The notes: generated by a model not told the origin, from the sequence alone. 64,000 bases of DNA from JBGASG01 sp046328035 (GCA_046328035.1 JAXLXI010000003.1:186001-250000); one strand, 5' to 3'. Shown: positions 45,178 through 54,668, numbered from the stretch's first letter. Made by a program: numbers and translations.

Positions 45178-45855
45178 TTACGCAGACTTCAGATATGGTG
45201 TGACAATTTGCTGTACCTTAGCGCGCGCCCGTGCAATGCGCGACTTCACGGTTCCCACTTCCGAACGTGTAATCGTGGCGATCTCCTCGTAAGAGAGACC
45301 TTCGAATTCACGCAGATAGATGGCGGTGCGGAATTGTTCGGGCAGGTCGTCCATGGCCAGACGAATGACGTTATTCAACTCTTGACGCTGACACAGTTCG
45401 TCTGGTCCAGCTGAGCTGTCTTGAATGTCGCGCGTGCCGCCCTCATCCTGTTCTTCTCTGTTCATCGGCTCGTCCATCGAGATGACGGAGAGCTGACGGG
45501 GGCGTTTTCTCAGTTCGTCATAGAACATGTTGGTGACGATTTGGCGCAACCAGCTCTGGAAAGCTTTCGGGTTGCGAATGCTGCCCACCGATCGCCACAT
45601 GCGGATGAACACTTCCTGCGCCAGGTCGGCGGTATTGTTCCAATCCGGTGCCAAGCGATAGAGCAAGGCAAATACTGTGCGTTGATGTCTGCGAATCAAC
45701 TCTTCCATGGCACGCTGATCTTTACGTTGGCAAAGAAGAATCAGATCTTCGTCCGTCTTGCCGGAGTAAACATCAGGCTCTTGTTGCGCTTCCGGAGCAG
45801 TTCCTTTAATAAGGCGCAAGTGCGAGCTGTTTCGTTTGACTTCTCGAAGGCTCAT
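45178..45855 (-). CDS. ECF-type RNA polymerase sigma factor
   Basis: 225 aa with an AGGAGA ribosome binding site. Region 2 (residues 45-115) contains DLAQEVFIRMWRSVGSIRNP and region 4 (165-220) contains LPEQFRTAIYLREFEGLSYEEIATI with the SRIARARAKV recognition helix. No region 3 is present, as expected for ECF factors. No anti-sigma gene is adjacent. It probably controls an envelope or stress regulon. Confidence 0.93.
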   Translation of the reverse strand: MSLREVKRNSSHLRLIKGTAPEAQQEPDVYSGKTDEDLILLCQRKDQRAMEELIRRHQRTVFALLYRLAPDWNNTADLAQEVFIRMWRSVGSIRNPKAFQSWLRQIVTNMFYDELRKRPRQLSVISMDEPMNREEQDEGGTRDIQDSSAGPDELCQRQELNNVIRLAMDDLPEQFRTAIYLREFEGLSYEEIATITRSEVGTVKSRIARARAKVQQIVTPYLKSA

Positions 45856-46176
45856 AGGGGTCTCCTTTCTTTTGAGCGGGCTAATTCGTCGCTCACATCT
45901 TCAATTGTACGGACGAGGCGGGATAGGCAACCTTGTATATACGCCTGTTAAAACCCCTAGCTCGCCCGCCGGCTGGCGCTGCAGCAAATCACTCATGAGC
46001 CTCGATCAGACACCACAGATGGTGACACCACTAATATCGCCGGTGCGCCACCACATATCTTCTCAAAAATCGGGAACTCCGAAGCCGTGAATCCGTCTGC
46101 TTCCCGACATCATCATATGCTCAGGCGATGTCTCTAATAGACGAATTCAGCCAACGAAGCCGTTGACCATCCGGTG
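45856..46176. other. 321-base gap upstream of the sigma factor gene
   Basis: No gene or convincing hairpin is seen. The end nearest the sigma factor has a TACAAT hexamer on the minus strand (45909-45904), which could be its -10 element, but no good -35 box is spaced from it. The rest follows the 3' end of the kinase gene at 46177. Confidence 0.3.
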
Positions 46177-47241
46177 TCACTGCAAAGCCATAGTGACTGC
46201 AATCACCAGCGTGATGATCAGCAACACCGCGGAGAGCAAAAATGTGACGTAGAACAACGGGTGTTCTTTGCGTGCCAGCTGAGTTCCTTGCGGTACGCTC
46301 GGCAAAATTACCGACGACGGATCGCCCGGATTGAACACTTTATCCAGAGCCGCTCGCAGCTCTTCCGCAGTGCGATAACGCCGTGCCGGTTCTTTGTGCA
46401 GGCAGCGCATGACCACATTAGCCAGCCGCGGCGGCACATGCGGCGCCGCATCCTGAATCGGCACTGGCGGTTCACGCAAGTGCCTGTCCATCGTATCCAG
46501 CAAAGTCAGCCCCACCAGTGGTGGCTTGCCTGAAAGGGCCTCGTACAACATGCACCCGATGGAATAAACGTCGGATTGCGCATGGATGCGCTGACCCTGA
46601 AACTGCTCCGGGCTCATGTAGAGCGCGCTGCTATAACGCGGCAAGCGATCGTCATAGATTTCCATCTCGCGTTCCAGAGAAATTTTGCCGATGCCGAAAT
46701 CGGCAATCTTCACCTGATCGCCCTCACCTTCGCGGCGCATGATCATGATGTTGGTCGGCTTGACGTTGAAATGCACCTCGCCTTTTGTGTGAATGTAAGC
46801 CAGCGCATCGCAGATCTTTTGGAACAGACTGACCACGCGATCAAGGGTCAGCTTCTGCTCCTGCTTGAGCAGCTGCGCCAGCGAAGTGGCATCTTCGAGA
46901 TACTCCATGGCCAGCCATGGAGCACCATCGTCCGTGAGTCCGCAGGCGTGCACGACGACCAGATTGGGATGGTTGATTGTGAGGCGCGCCCCGTGCTCGA
47001 AGATCTTCAAAGCTTCAGCGCTGGCACTGCGGCATTCGGGCATGATTTTGAGTGCCACCGTGCGCGCCGTCGACAGATCCTTCGCTTTAAAAACAGTGCT
47101 GACCGCGCCACCACCGATAAATGAAACGATGCGGTAGCGCTCGCCGATGGTTTTGCCGACCAGAGACTCAGCTCGCTGGGCCCAGACCCCTCCGGGTCCG
47201 CCCATGCGTGGATAACTACGCTGTAGCGATTCGTCGGTCAT
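46177..47241 (-). CDS. Hanks-type kinase homologue, predicted pseudokinase
   Basis: 354 aa: glycine loop (IGGGAVSTV), Lys65 in VALKIM, the DFG motif at Asp181, and a C-terminal membrane helix (about 328-350). In the catalytic loop the invariant HRD is HFN (H157-F158-N159 in VHFNVKPTN), so the catalytic aspartate is Asn; the DNA codon is AAC. That change usually abolishes phosphotransfer, although some such kinases keep weak activity or act as scaffolds. Its ATG overlaps the rpiB stop (ATGA), so translation is coupled. Confidence 0.88.
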   Translation of the reverse strand: MTDESLQRSYPRMGGPGGVWAQRAESLVGKTIGERYRIVSFIGGGAVSTVFKAKDLSTARTVALKIMPECRSASAEALKIFEHGARLTINHPNLVVVHACGLTDDGAPWLAMEYLEDATSLAQLLKQEQKLTLDRVVSLFQKICDALAYIHTKGEVHFNVKPTNIMIMRREGEGDQVKIADFGIGKISLEREMEIYDDRLPRYSSALYMSPEQFQGQRIHAQSDVYSIGCMLYEALSGKPPLVGLTLLDTMDRHLREPPVPIQDAAPHVPPRLANVVMRCLHKEPARRYRTAEELRAALDKVFNPGDPSSVILPSVPQGTQLARKEHPLFYVTFLLSAVLLIITLVIAVTMALQ

Positions 47242-47714
47242 TTAGTGTTGGTGACGGCTCCGCAGTACTTCTCCTCGATCGCCTTGATCTTGTTGACTCG
47301 CCGCACATGGCGATCGATGCCGGAAAAGCGCGTATTAAGCCAGGATTTCAACACATCTTGAGCCAGGTTGATGCCGATCACGCGGGCACCCAGACACATG
47401 ACATTGGTATCGTCATCTTCTCGCCCCTGGTGAGCTGAAAATGTGTCATGACAAAGTCCGGCACGCACGCCGGGAATTTTATTCGCCGCCACCGTCGCGC
47501 CAACACCGCTGCCGCAAACAACGATGCCCAGCTCGGCATCACCTTTGACTACGGCCAAACCTACTTTTTCGGCAAAATCAGGATAGTCGCAAGGTTCGGT
47601 CGAGTCAGTGCCGAGGTCCGAAACCTCGTGCCCTTCGTCCTTCAGGAATTTAATTAGCTGCTGTTTGAGTTCGAAACCGGCGTGGTCGGAGCCGATTGCT
47701 AGTTTGCTGCCCAT
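47238..47714 (-). CDS. rpiB: Ribose-5-phosphate isomerase B
   Basis: 158 aa, family length. The signature residues are present: IGSDHAGFELK at the N-terminus, the anion-hole region CGSGVGATVAANK and the catalytic-loop GLCHDTFSAHQGREDDDTNV. It interconverts ribose-5-phosphate and ribulose-5-phosphate in the pentose phosphate pathway. The predicted pseudokinase gene overlaps its stop, and a kinase gene is divergent upstream; there is no evident metabolic reason for that pairing. Confidence 0.94.
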   Translation of the reverse strand: MGSKLAIGSDHAGFELKQQLIKFLKDEGHEVSDLGTDSTEPCDYPDFAEKVGLAVVKGDAELGIVVCGSGVGATVAANKIPGVRAGLCHDTFSAHQGREDDDTNVMCLGARVIGINLAQDVLKSWLNTRFSGIDRHVRRVNKIKAIEEKYCGAVTNTK

Positions 47715-47797
47715 CGATATTTCATACCTTGTAAGTGCTCGTGCGAGGCATATTATATATACTGAAACAGAACGTTAATCCAAAGGTTCAGTGGAAC

Positions 47798-48928
47798 ATG
47801 ACCTTTTGTCCTCATTGTGGCATCGCCGGAACGCATAACGGACCGTGCCCACTGGCTCCGCCGGATAATCGGCGCATTTTGCAAAATCGCTACGAAATTC
47901 GCGAAGTGCTCGGTCAGGGCGGCATGGGCAAAGTCTACACAGCCGCCGACCTGCGTCTGGAAGGGCGCCGCCGCGTAGTCAAACAGTTGCGGGACGACCA
48001 CTACCGCAAAGAAGACCACGACCTGGCAATCGAGTTTTTCAAGCGTGAGTACAAATTATTGTCAACGCTCGAGCACCCTTCGATTGTGCAGATTCTCGAC
48101 CACTTTGAAGAAAACGGTCAGTACTACATCGTCATGGAGTACATCGAGGGCAACAACCTGCACGAAGTGCTGACCCAGCACCGGCAGGAACCCTTCTCGG
48201 AAGAGGAAGTGCTGACCTGGGCAATTGAAATTTGCGACGTGCTCACCTATTTGCACGGTCTGGAGCCGGCGATTATTTATCGGGACCTGAAACCGAGCAA
48301 CATCATGCTCGACTCTAAAGATCGGCTGAAACTGATCGACTTCGGTATCGCCCGCAAATTTGACGAAGACGGCAAGGAAGTAACCAAAGTCGTGTCCGCC
48401 GGCTACTCGCCTCCCGAACAATACTGGGGACAGGCAAGCCCTGCTTCCGACATCTACGCCCTGGGCGCCACGATGCATTTCCTGCTTACCGGCAAAGAAC
48501 CGGAGGCGCTGCACCGCTCGTCGCCCGCCATGTTGAACAGCGAAGTCAGCGACATCTGCGACGCGATTGTACAAAAGGCAACCGCCCAGGACCCGCAAGA
48601 ACGTTATGAGAACGTTGAGCAGCTGATGCACGACTGCCAGCAAGCACTGGCTCTCAAACAGCATATTTCCATACCCCGCAGCCGGCTGGGCGAAATGGCC
48701 TTCGGAGTGGTACTGATTGTGGTGGCAGGCTTGATCTGGTTCTTCCAGCCGCAGATCAATGCCATGCTGGCCGGCACCACGCCACCGCCATTACCCGGCA
48801 CCGCCCAGCCTGGCACGGACACGGCAGCACCAAGAACAGCCGCCTCCGGACAGAAGCCCTCGGAAAACGACTTTGCAGCCCAGGTCACCGACGAACAACA
48901 ACTCACCGATCCGGAAGGTCTACGTTAG
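47798..48928 (+). CDS. Ser/Thr protein kinase with N-terminal zinc-ribbon-like motif
   Basis: 376 aa from ATG 47798; the frame runs open to 47735. The N-terminus has a CPHC...C metal-binding-like cluster (Cys4, Cys7, Cys17). The kinase domain is complete: LGQGGMGKVY, VVKQL, IYRDLKPSN, LIDFGIAR and SPPEQYWG. A single membrane helix lies at about residues 320-340, followed by a short Pro/Thr-rich tail. It is an active-looking transmembrane kinase. It may signal from envelope to cytoplasm; targets are unknown. Confidence 0.92.
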   Translation: MTFCPHCGIAGTHNGPCPLAPPDNRRILQNRYEIREVLGQGGMGKVYTAADLRLEGRRRVVKQLRDDHYRKEDHDLAIEFFKREYKLLSTLEHPSIVQILDHFEENGQYYIVMEYIEGNNLHEVLTQHRQEPFSEEEVLTWAIEICDVLTYLHGLEPAIIYRDLKPSNIMLDSKDRLKLIDFGIARKFDEDGKEVTKVVSAGYSPPEQYWGQASPASDIYALGATMHFLLTGKEPEALHRSSPAMLNSEVSDICDAIVQKATAQDPQERYENVEQLMHDCQQALALKQHISIPRSRLGEMAFGVVLIVVAGLIWFFQPQINAMLAGTTPPPLPGTAQPGTDTAAPRTAASGQKPSENDFAAQVTDEQQLTDPEGLR

Positions 48929-49030
48929 ATTCGCAGGTAGACCATCCAATCTAAGGTGTTGCTAATAATTTAGTGCTAAGCTTCCCGGCTAAGCGCTAAG
49001 GAAACCGTCTCACGGCGCCGCAAGTTCACT

Positions 49031-49059
49031 CTGTCAGCCACCGTCTGGGAGGCTGACAG
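49031..49059. promoter_or_regulatory. Hairpin in the leader of the deaminase gene
   Basis: CTGTCAGCC at 49031-49039 and GGCTGACAG at 49051-49059 are perfect complements with an 11-base loop. The structure sits 66 bases upstream of the deaminase start and has no U-run. It may be an operator or RNA regulator. The wider gap 48929-49124 otherwise shows no gene. Confidence 0.35.
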
Positions 49060-49124
49060 CCATCCTGGAAACCATCATCTAATAGTGGGAACTAATCCAT
49101 AAAACACACGAGGGTGCAAAGACG

Positions 49125-50555
49125 ATGACTCAATCTGTCCACAGTGGCAAAACGATGTTAGTGAAAAACGCCGCGATCCTCGTGACGATGGACAAGACCC
49201 GCCGCGAAATCAAAGATGGTGGCATGTTCATTGAAGGCGGCGTCATCAAGCAGGTCGATACTACCGACAAATTGCCGCAAACCGCCGACACCGTTATCGA
49301 CATGAAAGGGCAACTGGTTTTGCCCGGACTGGTCAACACGCACCACCACCTCTACCAACATCTGACGAGAGTCGCTCCGGGAGCGCAAAACGGCAACGTC
49401 TGGAATTGGCTCAAAGTGCTGTACATGATGTGGGCGCGCATGACTCCCGAATCGGAACGCCTGGCTACGCAAGTCGGAATGGCGGAAATGGCGCTTTCCG
49501 GTTGCACCACGTTGTTCGACCACCAGTATGTCTTCCCGAACGGCTGCAAAATCGACAACGCCATCGAAGTCGGCAAAGAAATCGGTATGCGCTTTCACGC
49601 ATCACGCGGCAGCATGTCGCTCGGACAATCGAAGGGCGGTCTGCCGCCGGACAGCTGCGTCGAAACAGAATCAGCCATTCTGGACGACTGCCAGCGTGTC
49701 ATAGACAAGTATCACGACATGAAACCGGGCGCCATGACCCGGATTGTTCTGGCACCGTGCTCGCCGTTTTCGGTCACCGAAGATTTGATGGTCGAGTCAG
49801 CCAAGCTGGCCCGCAAACATAAATGCGGACTGCACACCCACCTGGCTGAATCGCTTGACGAAGAGCGCTACACCTTGAAGACGTATAACCTGCGTCCGGT
49901 TGCATTGATGGAGAAGTTCGGGTGGGTCGGCGAAGATGTCTGGTTCGCACACTCTGTGCACATCAACGATGACGAAGTGAAGAAATTCGCCAAGACCGGT
50001 TCCGGAATTGCTCACTGCCCCTCGTCCAATATGCGCCTGGCATCGGGCATGTGCCCGATCAAGAAAGCGCGCGATGGCGGCGTCAAAGTCGGACTGGGCG
50101 TCGATGGCTCATCCAGCAACGACTGCTCGCACATGTTGGGTGAAGCTCGTCAGGCGATGCTGCTGGCTCGCCTGTTGCTGAGTACCAATCCTGGTGGCCC
50201 GCCCGAAGAGTCGAAAGAATGGATTTCGGCCCGCGAGGTCCTCGAGATCGCCACTCTCGGCGGTGCCGCAGTTCTGGGACGCGACGACATCGGCTCGCTG
50301 GAAGTCGGCAAGCGCGCTGACTTCTTCTCAGTGATCACCAACACCGTCAGCTTCGCCGGCGGCAGCATGGAAGATCCGGTTGCATCGCTCTTGTTCTGCA
50401 CACCACAGAATGCCAACTACACCGTCGTCGAAGGACGAGTGATCGTCAAAGACGGCCAGATGCAAACGCTCGATCTGCCGGTCGCGATTGAAAAACTGAA
50501 CAAGGTTTCGCTCGCATTGATGAAAGGCGAACCGGCAGGAGCGCTAGCTCGCTAG
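49125..50555 (+). CDS. 8-oxoguanine deaminase-like amidohydrolase
   Basis: 476 aa, complete amidohydrolase barrel. Metal-binding residues are visible: His73 and His75 in NTHHHLYQ, His in GLHTHLAES, His in WFAHSVH, and Asp in GLGVDGSSSND. The segment SSSNDCSHMLGEARQAMLLARL is typical of the 8-oxoguanine deaminase / hydroxydechloroatrazine-hydrolase branch. It would deaminate 8-oxoguanine to urate, or a related purine/triazine. Substrate is inferred from motif similarity only. It stands alone behind a hairpin-containing leader. Confidence 0.85.
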   Translation: MTQSVHSGKTMLVKNAAILVTMDKTRREIKDGGMFIEGGVIKQVDTTDKLPQTADTVIDMKGQLVLPGLVNTHHHLYQHLTRVAPGAQNGNVWNWLKVLYMMWARMTPESERLATQVGMAEMALSGCTTLFDHQYVFPNGCKIDNAIEVGKEIGMRFHASRGSMSLGQSKGGLPPDSCVETESAILDDCQRVIDKYHDMKPGAMTRIVLAPCSPFSVTEDLMVESAKLARKHKCGLHTHLAESLDEERYTLKTYNLRPVALMEKFGWVGEDVWFAHSVHINDDEVKKFAKTGSGIAHCPSSNMRLASGMCPIKKARDGGVKVGLGVDGSSSNDCSHMLGEARQAMLLARLLLSTNPGGPPEESKEWISAREVLEIATLGGAAVLGRDDIGSLEVGKRADFFSVITNTVSFAGGSMEDPVASLLFCTPQNANYTVVEGRVIVKDGQMQTLDLPVAIEKLNKVSLALMKGEPAGALAR

Positions 50556-50582
50556 TATTTCTTCCTCAATCCTGAGTATCTG

Positions 50583-50608
50583 CGAGGAGTTGCTTCGGCA
50601 ACTCCTCG
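50583..50608. terminator. UUCG-capped hairpin between convergent genes
   Basis: A perfect 11-bp stem, CGAGGAGTTGC at 50583-50593 and GCAACTCCTCG at 50598-50608, closes a TTCG tetraloop. It lies between the deaminase stop (50555) and the UppP stop (50627), so it serves both strands. No T-run follows, so termination may be Rho-dependent or the hairpin may protect 3' ends. Confidence 0.5.
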
Positions 50609-50626
50609 ACGTATAAGCGGGCTTCC

Positions 50627-51484
50627 TCAGTGGATTGTGTTGGACAGCGCCAGTCCCAGGACAGCGACTCCGAAGACCAGGCGGTAAATCACAAACACCA
50701 TGGTGGAGTGATTTTTCAAATACTTGATCAGCCACCAGATCGCGGCGTAACTGACGATGGTCGCAGCCACAAATCCCACCAAAACGCTGGTCGTCGAATC
50801 GGAGGGCAGTTGCCCGGCTTTGCCCAACTCGTATAACTCTTTCAGCTCAAGCAGTCCCGAGAGAAGCACAGCCGGAATGCCGAGAAGAAACGAGAATCGC
50901 GCCGCATCATCGCGCTTGATATTGAGGAACAGCGCGGTAGTCAAAGTGGAACCGCTGCGCGAGCAGCCGGGAATCAAAGCCATCGCTTGACCCAACCCAA
51001 TCAGTAATCCATCTTTGATCCCTAACTGCGACATGTCGCGCTCTTTTTTGCTGAACTTCTCGGCAAGAAACAACAGAATGCTCATCACCACCGATGCACT
51101 GCCAATCACAACCAGAGAGCGCAGCGGCCCGCCCTCTGCTTCCAGAACGTGCTTCAGCGCCAGTCCGAGCACGCCGATAGGGATAGTAGCAACAACAATT
51201 GCCACGCTCTGGCGGAAATAGAGATTGGTGAAATCGCGCTTCATGAGCGCACCGATGGCACCGGTCGCCAGCTGCCAGAGGTCTTTCCAGAAATACGCCA
51301 GCAATGCCACCACCGAACCGAGTTGAATGACTGCGGAGTACGCGACACCGGGATCACTCCAACCGACTAACGCCGGCACCACTCGCAGGTGAGCTGTGCT
51401 GCTGATCGGGAGAAACTCAGTCAGTCCCTGGACGGTGCCCAGCACAAGGGCTTCGACCAAACTCATCGGTTGCGCTTGCATCAT
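50627..51484 (-). CDS. uppP: Undecaprenyl-diphosphate phosphatase
   Basis: 285 aa membrane protein with the two BacA/UppP signature loops: GLTEFLPISSTAHL near residue 20 and PGCSRSGSTLT near residue 170. It removes a phosphate from undecaprenyl diphosphate to recycle the lipid carrier used in cell-wall synthesis. The ATG at 51484 is used; an ATG six codons later is possible. The hairpin with a TTCG loop follows its stop. Confidence 0.94.
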   Translation of the reverse strand: MMQAQPMSLVEALVLGTVQGLTEFLPISSTAHLRVVPALVGWSDPGVAYSAVIQLGSVVALLAYFWKDLWQLATGAIGALMKRDFTNLYFRQSVAIVVATIPIGVLGLALKHVLEAEGGPLRSLVVIGSASVVMSILLFLAEKFSKKERDMSQLGIKDGLLIGLGQAMALIPGCSRSGSTLTTALFLNIKRDDAARFSFLLGIPAVLLSGLLELKELYELGKAGQLPSDSTTSVLVGFVAATIVSYAAIWWLIKYLKNHSTMVFVIYRLVFGVAVLGLALSNTIH

Positions 51485-51559
51485 TTATATATGGTTACCT
51501 TGAACTCAACGCAGATCTTCAAAGCGATTATCGCATCGAGTTGCGCATTTGCATGAAAC

Positions 51560-52399
51560 TCAGTGACGCGCCATCTTAAGGCCTATCTTGTAGATATCTG
51601 ATGCGCTCCATCCACTGGATTTTGCCACCAGGGAAGAAACATCTTTGAGGCGCCCACCAGCAGCCAGCAACTCATGCACGCGCTCGGTCACCTGCTCGGT
51701 GGTCCAGCGAGTGACTGTGCCCTCAGGGGCACCACCTATGATCAAGACGCATTCACCTTTGACTTCGTGAGTCTGCACATGCTCGAGGATGCCGCCCAGC
51801 GTACCGCGCACAAACTCCTCGTAAAACTTGGTGAGTTCGCGCGCCAGACACGCGGGTCGTTCCGCACCGAAAGCTTCCAGACATTCAGGGATCAGCTTCT
51901 TAATATTGTGGGGAGAAACAAACAGCACCATGGTGCGCTCTTCCTCCTTCAATTTCTGCAGTCGCTTGGTTCGGTCGCCGCGAGCATCAGGCAAGAAACC
52001 CTCGAACACGAAGCGCTCACAGGGAAGTCCGCTACCGACCAGGGCGACGAGAACGGCACTGGGACCGGGAATCGGAATCACTTTCATACCCAGGCGCAAA
52101 GCTTCTTTGACTATCTGATATCCCGGGTCAGATACCAACGGTGTGCCGGCATCGGAGACCAGAGACACAGTCGCTCCTTCGGCGGCGTACTTCTCAAGGC
52201 TTTCGGCGCGGTTTGCTTCATTGAAGTTGTGACAGCTAATAAGTTTTTTCTGCAGCCCTAGATGGCTGAGCAGGTTGATTGAGACGCGCGTATCTTCGGC
52301 GAATATCACCGACGATTCCGCCAGTGCATCTTTTACACGCGGACTTATATCCTGCAGATTACCGATCGGTGTCGCAACAACGAAGAGACGTCCTGACAA
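51560..52399 (-). CDS. rsmI: 16S rRNA C1402 2'-O-methyltransferase
   Basis: 279 aa from a TTG start with AGGA upstream; TTG is favoured because the protein begins directly with the conserved LFVVATPIGNLQDI. The tetrapyrrole-methylase fold follows, with SDAGTPLVSDPG and the IPGPSAVLVAL segments typical of RsmI. It methylates the ribose of C1402 in the decoding centre with SAM. A short gap separates it from the divergent DNA methyltransferase gene. Confidence 0.94.
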   Translation of the reverse strand: MSGRLFVVATPIGNLQDISPRVKDALAESSVIFAEDTRVSINLLSHLGLQKKLISCHNFNEANRAESLEKYAAEGATVSLVSDAGTPLVSDPGYQIVKEALRLGMKVIPIPGPSAVLVALVGSGLPCERFVFEGFLPDARGDRTKRLQKLKEEERTMVLFVSPHNIKKLIPECLEAFGAERPACLARELTKFYEEFVRGTLGGILEHVQTHEVKGECVLIIGGAPEGTVTRWTTEQVTERVHELLAAGGRLKDVSSLVAKSSGWSASDIYKIGLKMARH

Positions 52400-52612
52400 C
52401 AGCGTATCCTGTCAACTGAGAGTGAAAAAGCAAACGGCAAGCAGGATAGCACTTTCAGCCCTGGAAGAGAACCGCCGGACCAGCCGTCCCGACTTTGCAA
52501 CCACCAGTTTTCTACAGGCAGCCTACAAGCTGTAGATTATTTAACTGCCTGGCATCGCTGCAGATACTTGATCTTGCGTTGCGCTCGGTTCAATGCCACC
52601 ATATACGGCATT

Positions 52613-54655
52613 ATGCAAACACGCGCTCAGCTGAATCAGGCAATCAAACATTATCGGCTGCAGTGCGCTCAGGAAATATTCCGCAACGTTGGATATCTCG
52701 AAGAAGAGCATGTAATCGAGTTATCCGAGCAATATACACTGCGCATTCTGGTCAACTGGTTAGCCACCAGATGTGGTTTTGCTCCATGCGCAACCGATAT
52801 GCAACCGGCCCAGCGCAGCCAACTTACAAATCTGGAGTCCGATTACTTTTCGGAGGCGGTATATCCGCTGCACAGTCATCTGGATAGCAAGCGAGATCTG
52901 GCGCTGCGCGATTTCGGGTTTGCGCTTTTGGAAAAATCCTGGCCGGCTTCGACCGGCTTGGAATTGATCGGCGATGTGTACCAGCACATGCTGCGAGCGC
53001 CTTTGTCGAGAAACGCAGCCGGGCAACCAGAAATTCGTTTCTCCAAAGAGCGCAGCACAACAGCTGAGTTTTACACTCCACCGTGGGTGGTGACCTATTG
53101 TTTTCGTCAAGCTGCCTGTGACTGGCAAACGGATAAGATTCTCGATCCTTCGTGCGGCTCCGGCAATTTTCTGCTGGGCGCTCTGGCTGAGTCTCGATTC
53201 ACAGGTAAGCAGGCTCGGGAATTTGTCGAGCAACAGCTGTTCGGACGCGACATCGATGCTCGCGCCGTCGGTTTATGCAGGCTGTCGCTGTTTCTTGCCG
53301 CAGCAGCGACCTGGGGCGTGAACTTTCAGGACCGTCATCGCTTTGATCTGCAGCGACTGGCGAAGTCTGTGACTGAGAACATCAAAGTCGCAGATCAGAC
53401 TCTCACTTGCCCCGAGCCGGAATTCGATGTGGTGGCAACCAATCCGCCATATGTCAGTTATGGCTCGCGGGGACAGTCGAAAATCGTTTCTTCCCAGGCA
53501 GCTCTGCTGCGTGCTCTCTACCCGCAAAGCTCCGAATATAAGATTCGATTGCATTCAGTGTTTCAGGATGTCTGCTTGCGCTGGACGAAACCCGGCGGGC
53601 AAGTTTTGCTGCTGCTTCCGGATGCTTTTCTGACCGGCAGCTTTTATAAAAAGCTGCGCAAAATGATCACATCCACAGCTGATATCGTGCAGATTGCAGA
53701 ATTACCCAGCGACACCATCAGTGATGCCACTGTGGGCAACTGGTGCGTCGCTCACTACCTTAAGAAATCAGCGCCGGCAGCACAAAATGGTGCCGTGCGA
53801 GTTGCTCGCGTTGAAGTCGGCGGCAAGCCGACTGATGAAACCGACATCCCTTTCGATGTGTTCGTGTCGCAAGACTGTCTGCGTTTCAACGTGGTGAACA
53901 GCGACGAAGATACGGACTTGATTCGCCACCTCATCCAGTTTCCCCTTCTGCGCGAAGTTCTCCGCGGACACACTGGTATCCGCAGCCGGCGCGGGCAAAA
54001 AACCATCGTCTCGGGAGAGCAGTTGGCGGGGCAGTACAAACGGGGACTGGTCTCCGGTGCGCAGGTGCTGCCGTTTCAGACCACCTGGCAGGGACACTGG
54101 CTGAATGTGCAGCGCGACCTGTTGTTTCCGGGCGGGTTTGATCCGGCTGTCGTCGAGCAACCGAAACTACTTTTGAGGCAGACGTCAGACCGTATCATCA
54201 GTGCCTGCGATCGCGAGTCGTTCTACCACCTCAACAATATCCACAGCTTCGCTCCCCGAGCCGGCAGCGGTGTAGAAGGGCTGGATGCCTATGCCGCAGT
54301 ACTAAACTCGCGTTTCTTTTCTTATGTCTATCGGTTGCGCAGCCGCGAAAAAGATCGCGCGCTGGCTCAGATCGATATCGACATGGTCGAGTCCATGCCG
54401 TTGCCTTCTCTGCAGGGCGAGGCACCTTTGCTCTCGCGCGCCGGTAAAGCACTGCAGAGCACCCAGACTGGCGGCGAACTGCGCCACCAGCTGGAGAACG
54501 CGCTGGAGCGACTGGTGTTTGATCTTTTCCAGTTGCCGCGCGCAATCGCCCGCCATCTAGGCAGTGCCGACCTGCCAGCCAGTTCTCAAGCGCGAGAATT
54601 AATACTGTCGGTAGAGACAAACAATTTGCCGTACTATTCAATGAATAATTACTGA
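52613..54655 (+). CDS. Eco57I/TaqI-like adenine-N6 DNA methyltransferase (orphan)
   Basis: 680 aa from ATG 52613 (the frame continues open to 52568). The SAM motif LDPSCGSGNFLLGAL lies near residue 178 and the catalytic NPPY motif at about residue 284 (TNPPYVSYG), as in gamma-class N6-adenine methyltransferases. The C-terminal half resembles the TaqI-like specificity domain (VEQPKLLLRQTSDRI). No restriction endonuclease gene or endonuclease motif is next to it. It could modify host DNA for regulation or be an immune remnant. Confidence 0.85.
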   Translation: MQTRAQLNQAIKHYRLQCAQEIFRNVGYLEEEHVIELSEQYTLRILVNWLATRCGFAPCATDMQPAQRSQLTNLESDYFSEAVYPLHSHLDSKRDLALRDFGFALLEKSWPASTGLELIGDVYQHMLRAPLSRNAAGQPEIRFSKERSTTAEFYTPPWVVTYCFRQAACDWQTDKILDPSCGSGNFLLGALAESRFTGKQAREFVEQQLFGRDIDARAVGLCRLSLFLAAAATWGVNFQDRHRFDLQRLAKSVTENIKVADQTLTCPEPEFDVVATNPPYVSYGSRGQSKIVSSQAALLRALYPQSSEYKIRLHSVFQDVCLRWTKPGGQVLLLLPDAFLTGSFYKKLRKMITSTADIVQIAELPSDTISDATVGNWCVAHYLKKSAPAAQNGAVRVARVEVGGKPTDETDIPFDVFVSQDCLRFNVVNSDEDTDLIRHLIQFPLLREVLRGHTGIRSRRGQKTIVSGEQLAGQYKRGLVSGAQVLPFQTTWQGHWLNVQRDLLFPGGFDPAVVEQPKLLLRQTSDRIISACDRESFYHLNNIHSFAPRAGSGVEGLDAYAAVLNSRFFSYVYRLRSREKDRALAQIDIDMVESMPLPSLQGEAPLLSRAGKALQSTQTGGELRHQLENALERLVFDLFQLPRAIARHLGSADLPASSQARELILSVETNNLPYYSMNNY

Positions 54656-54668
54656 GGGGTGGTCCCGG

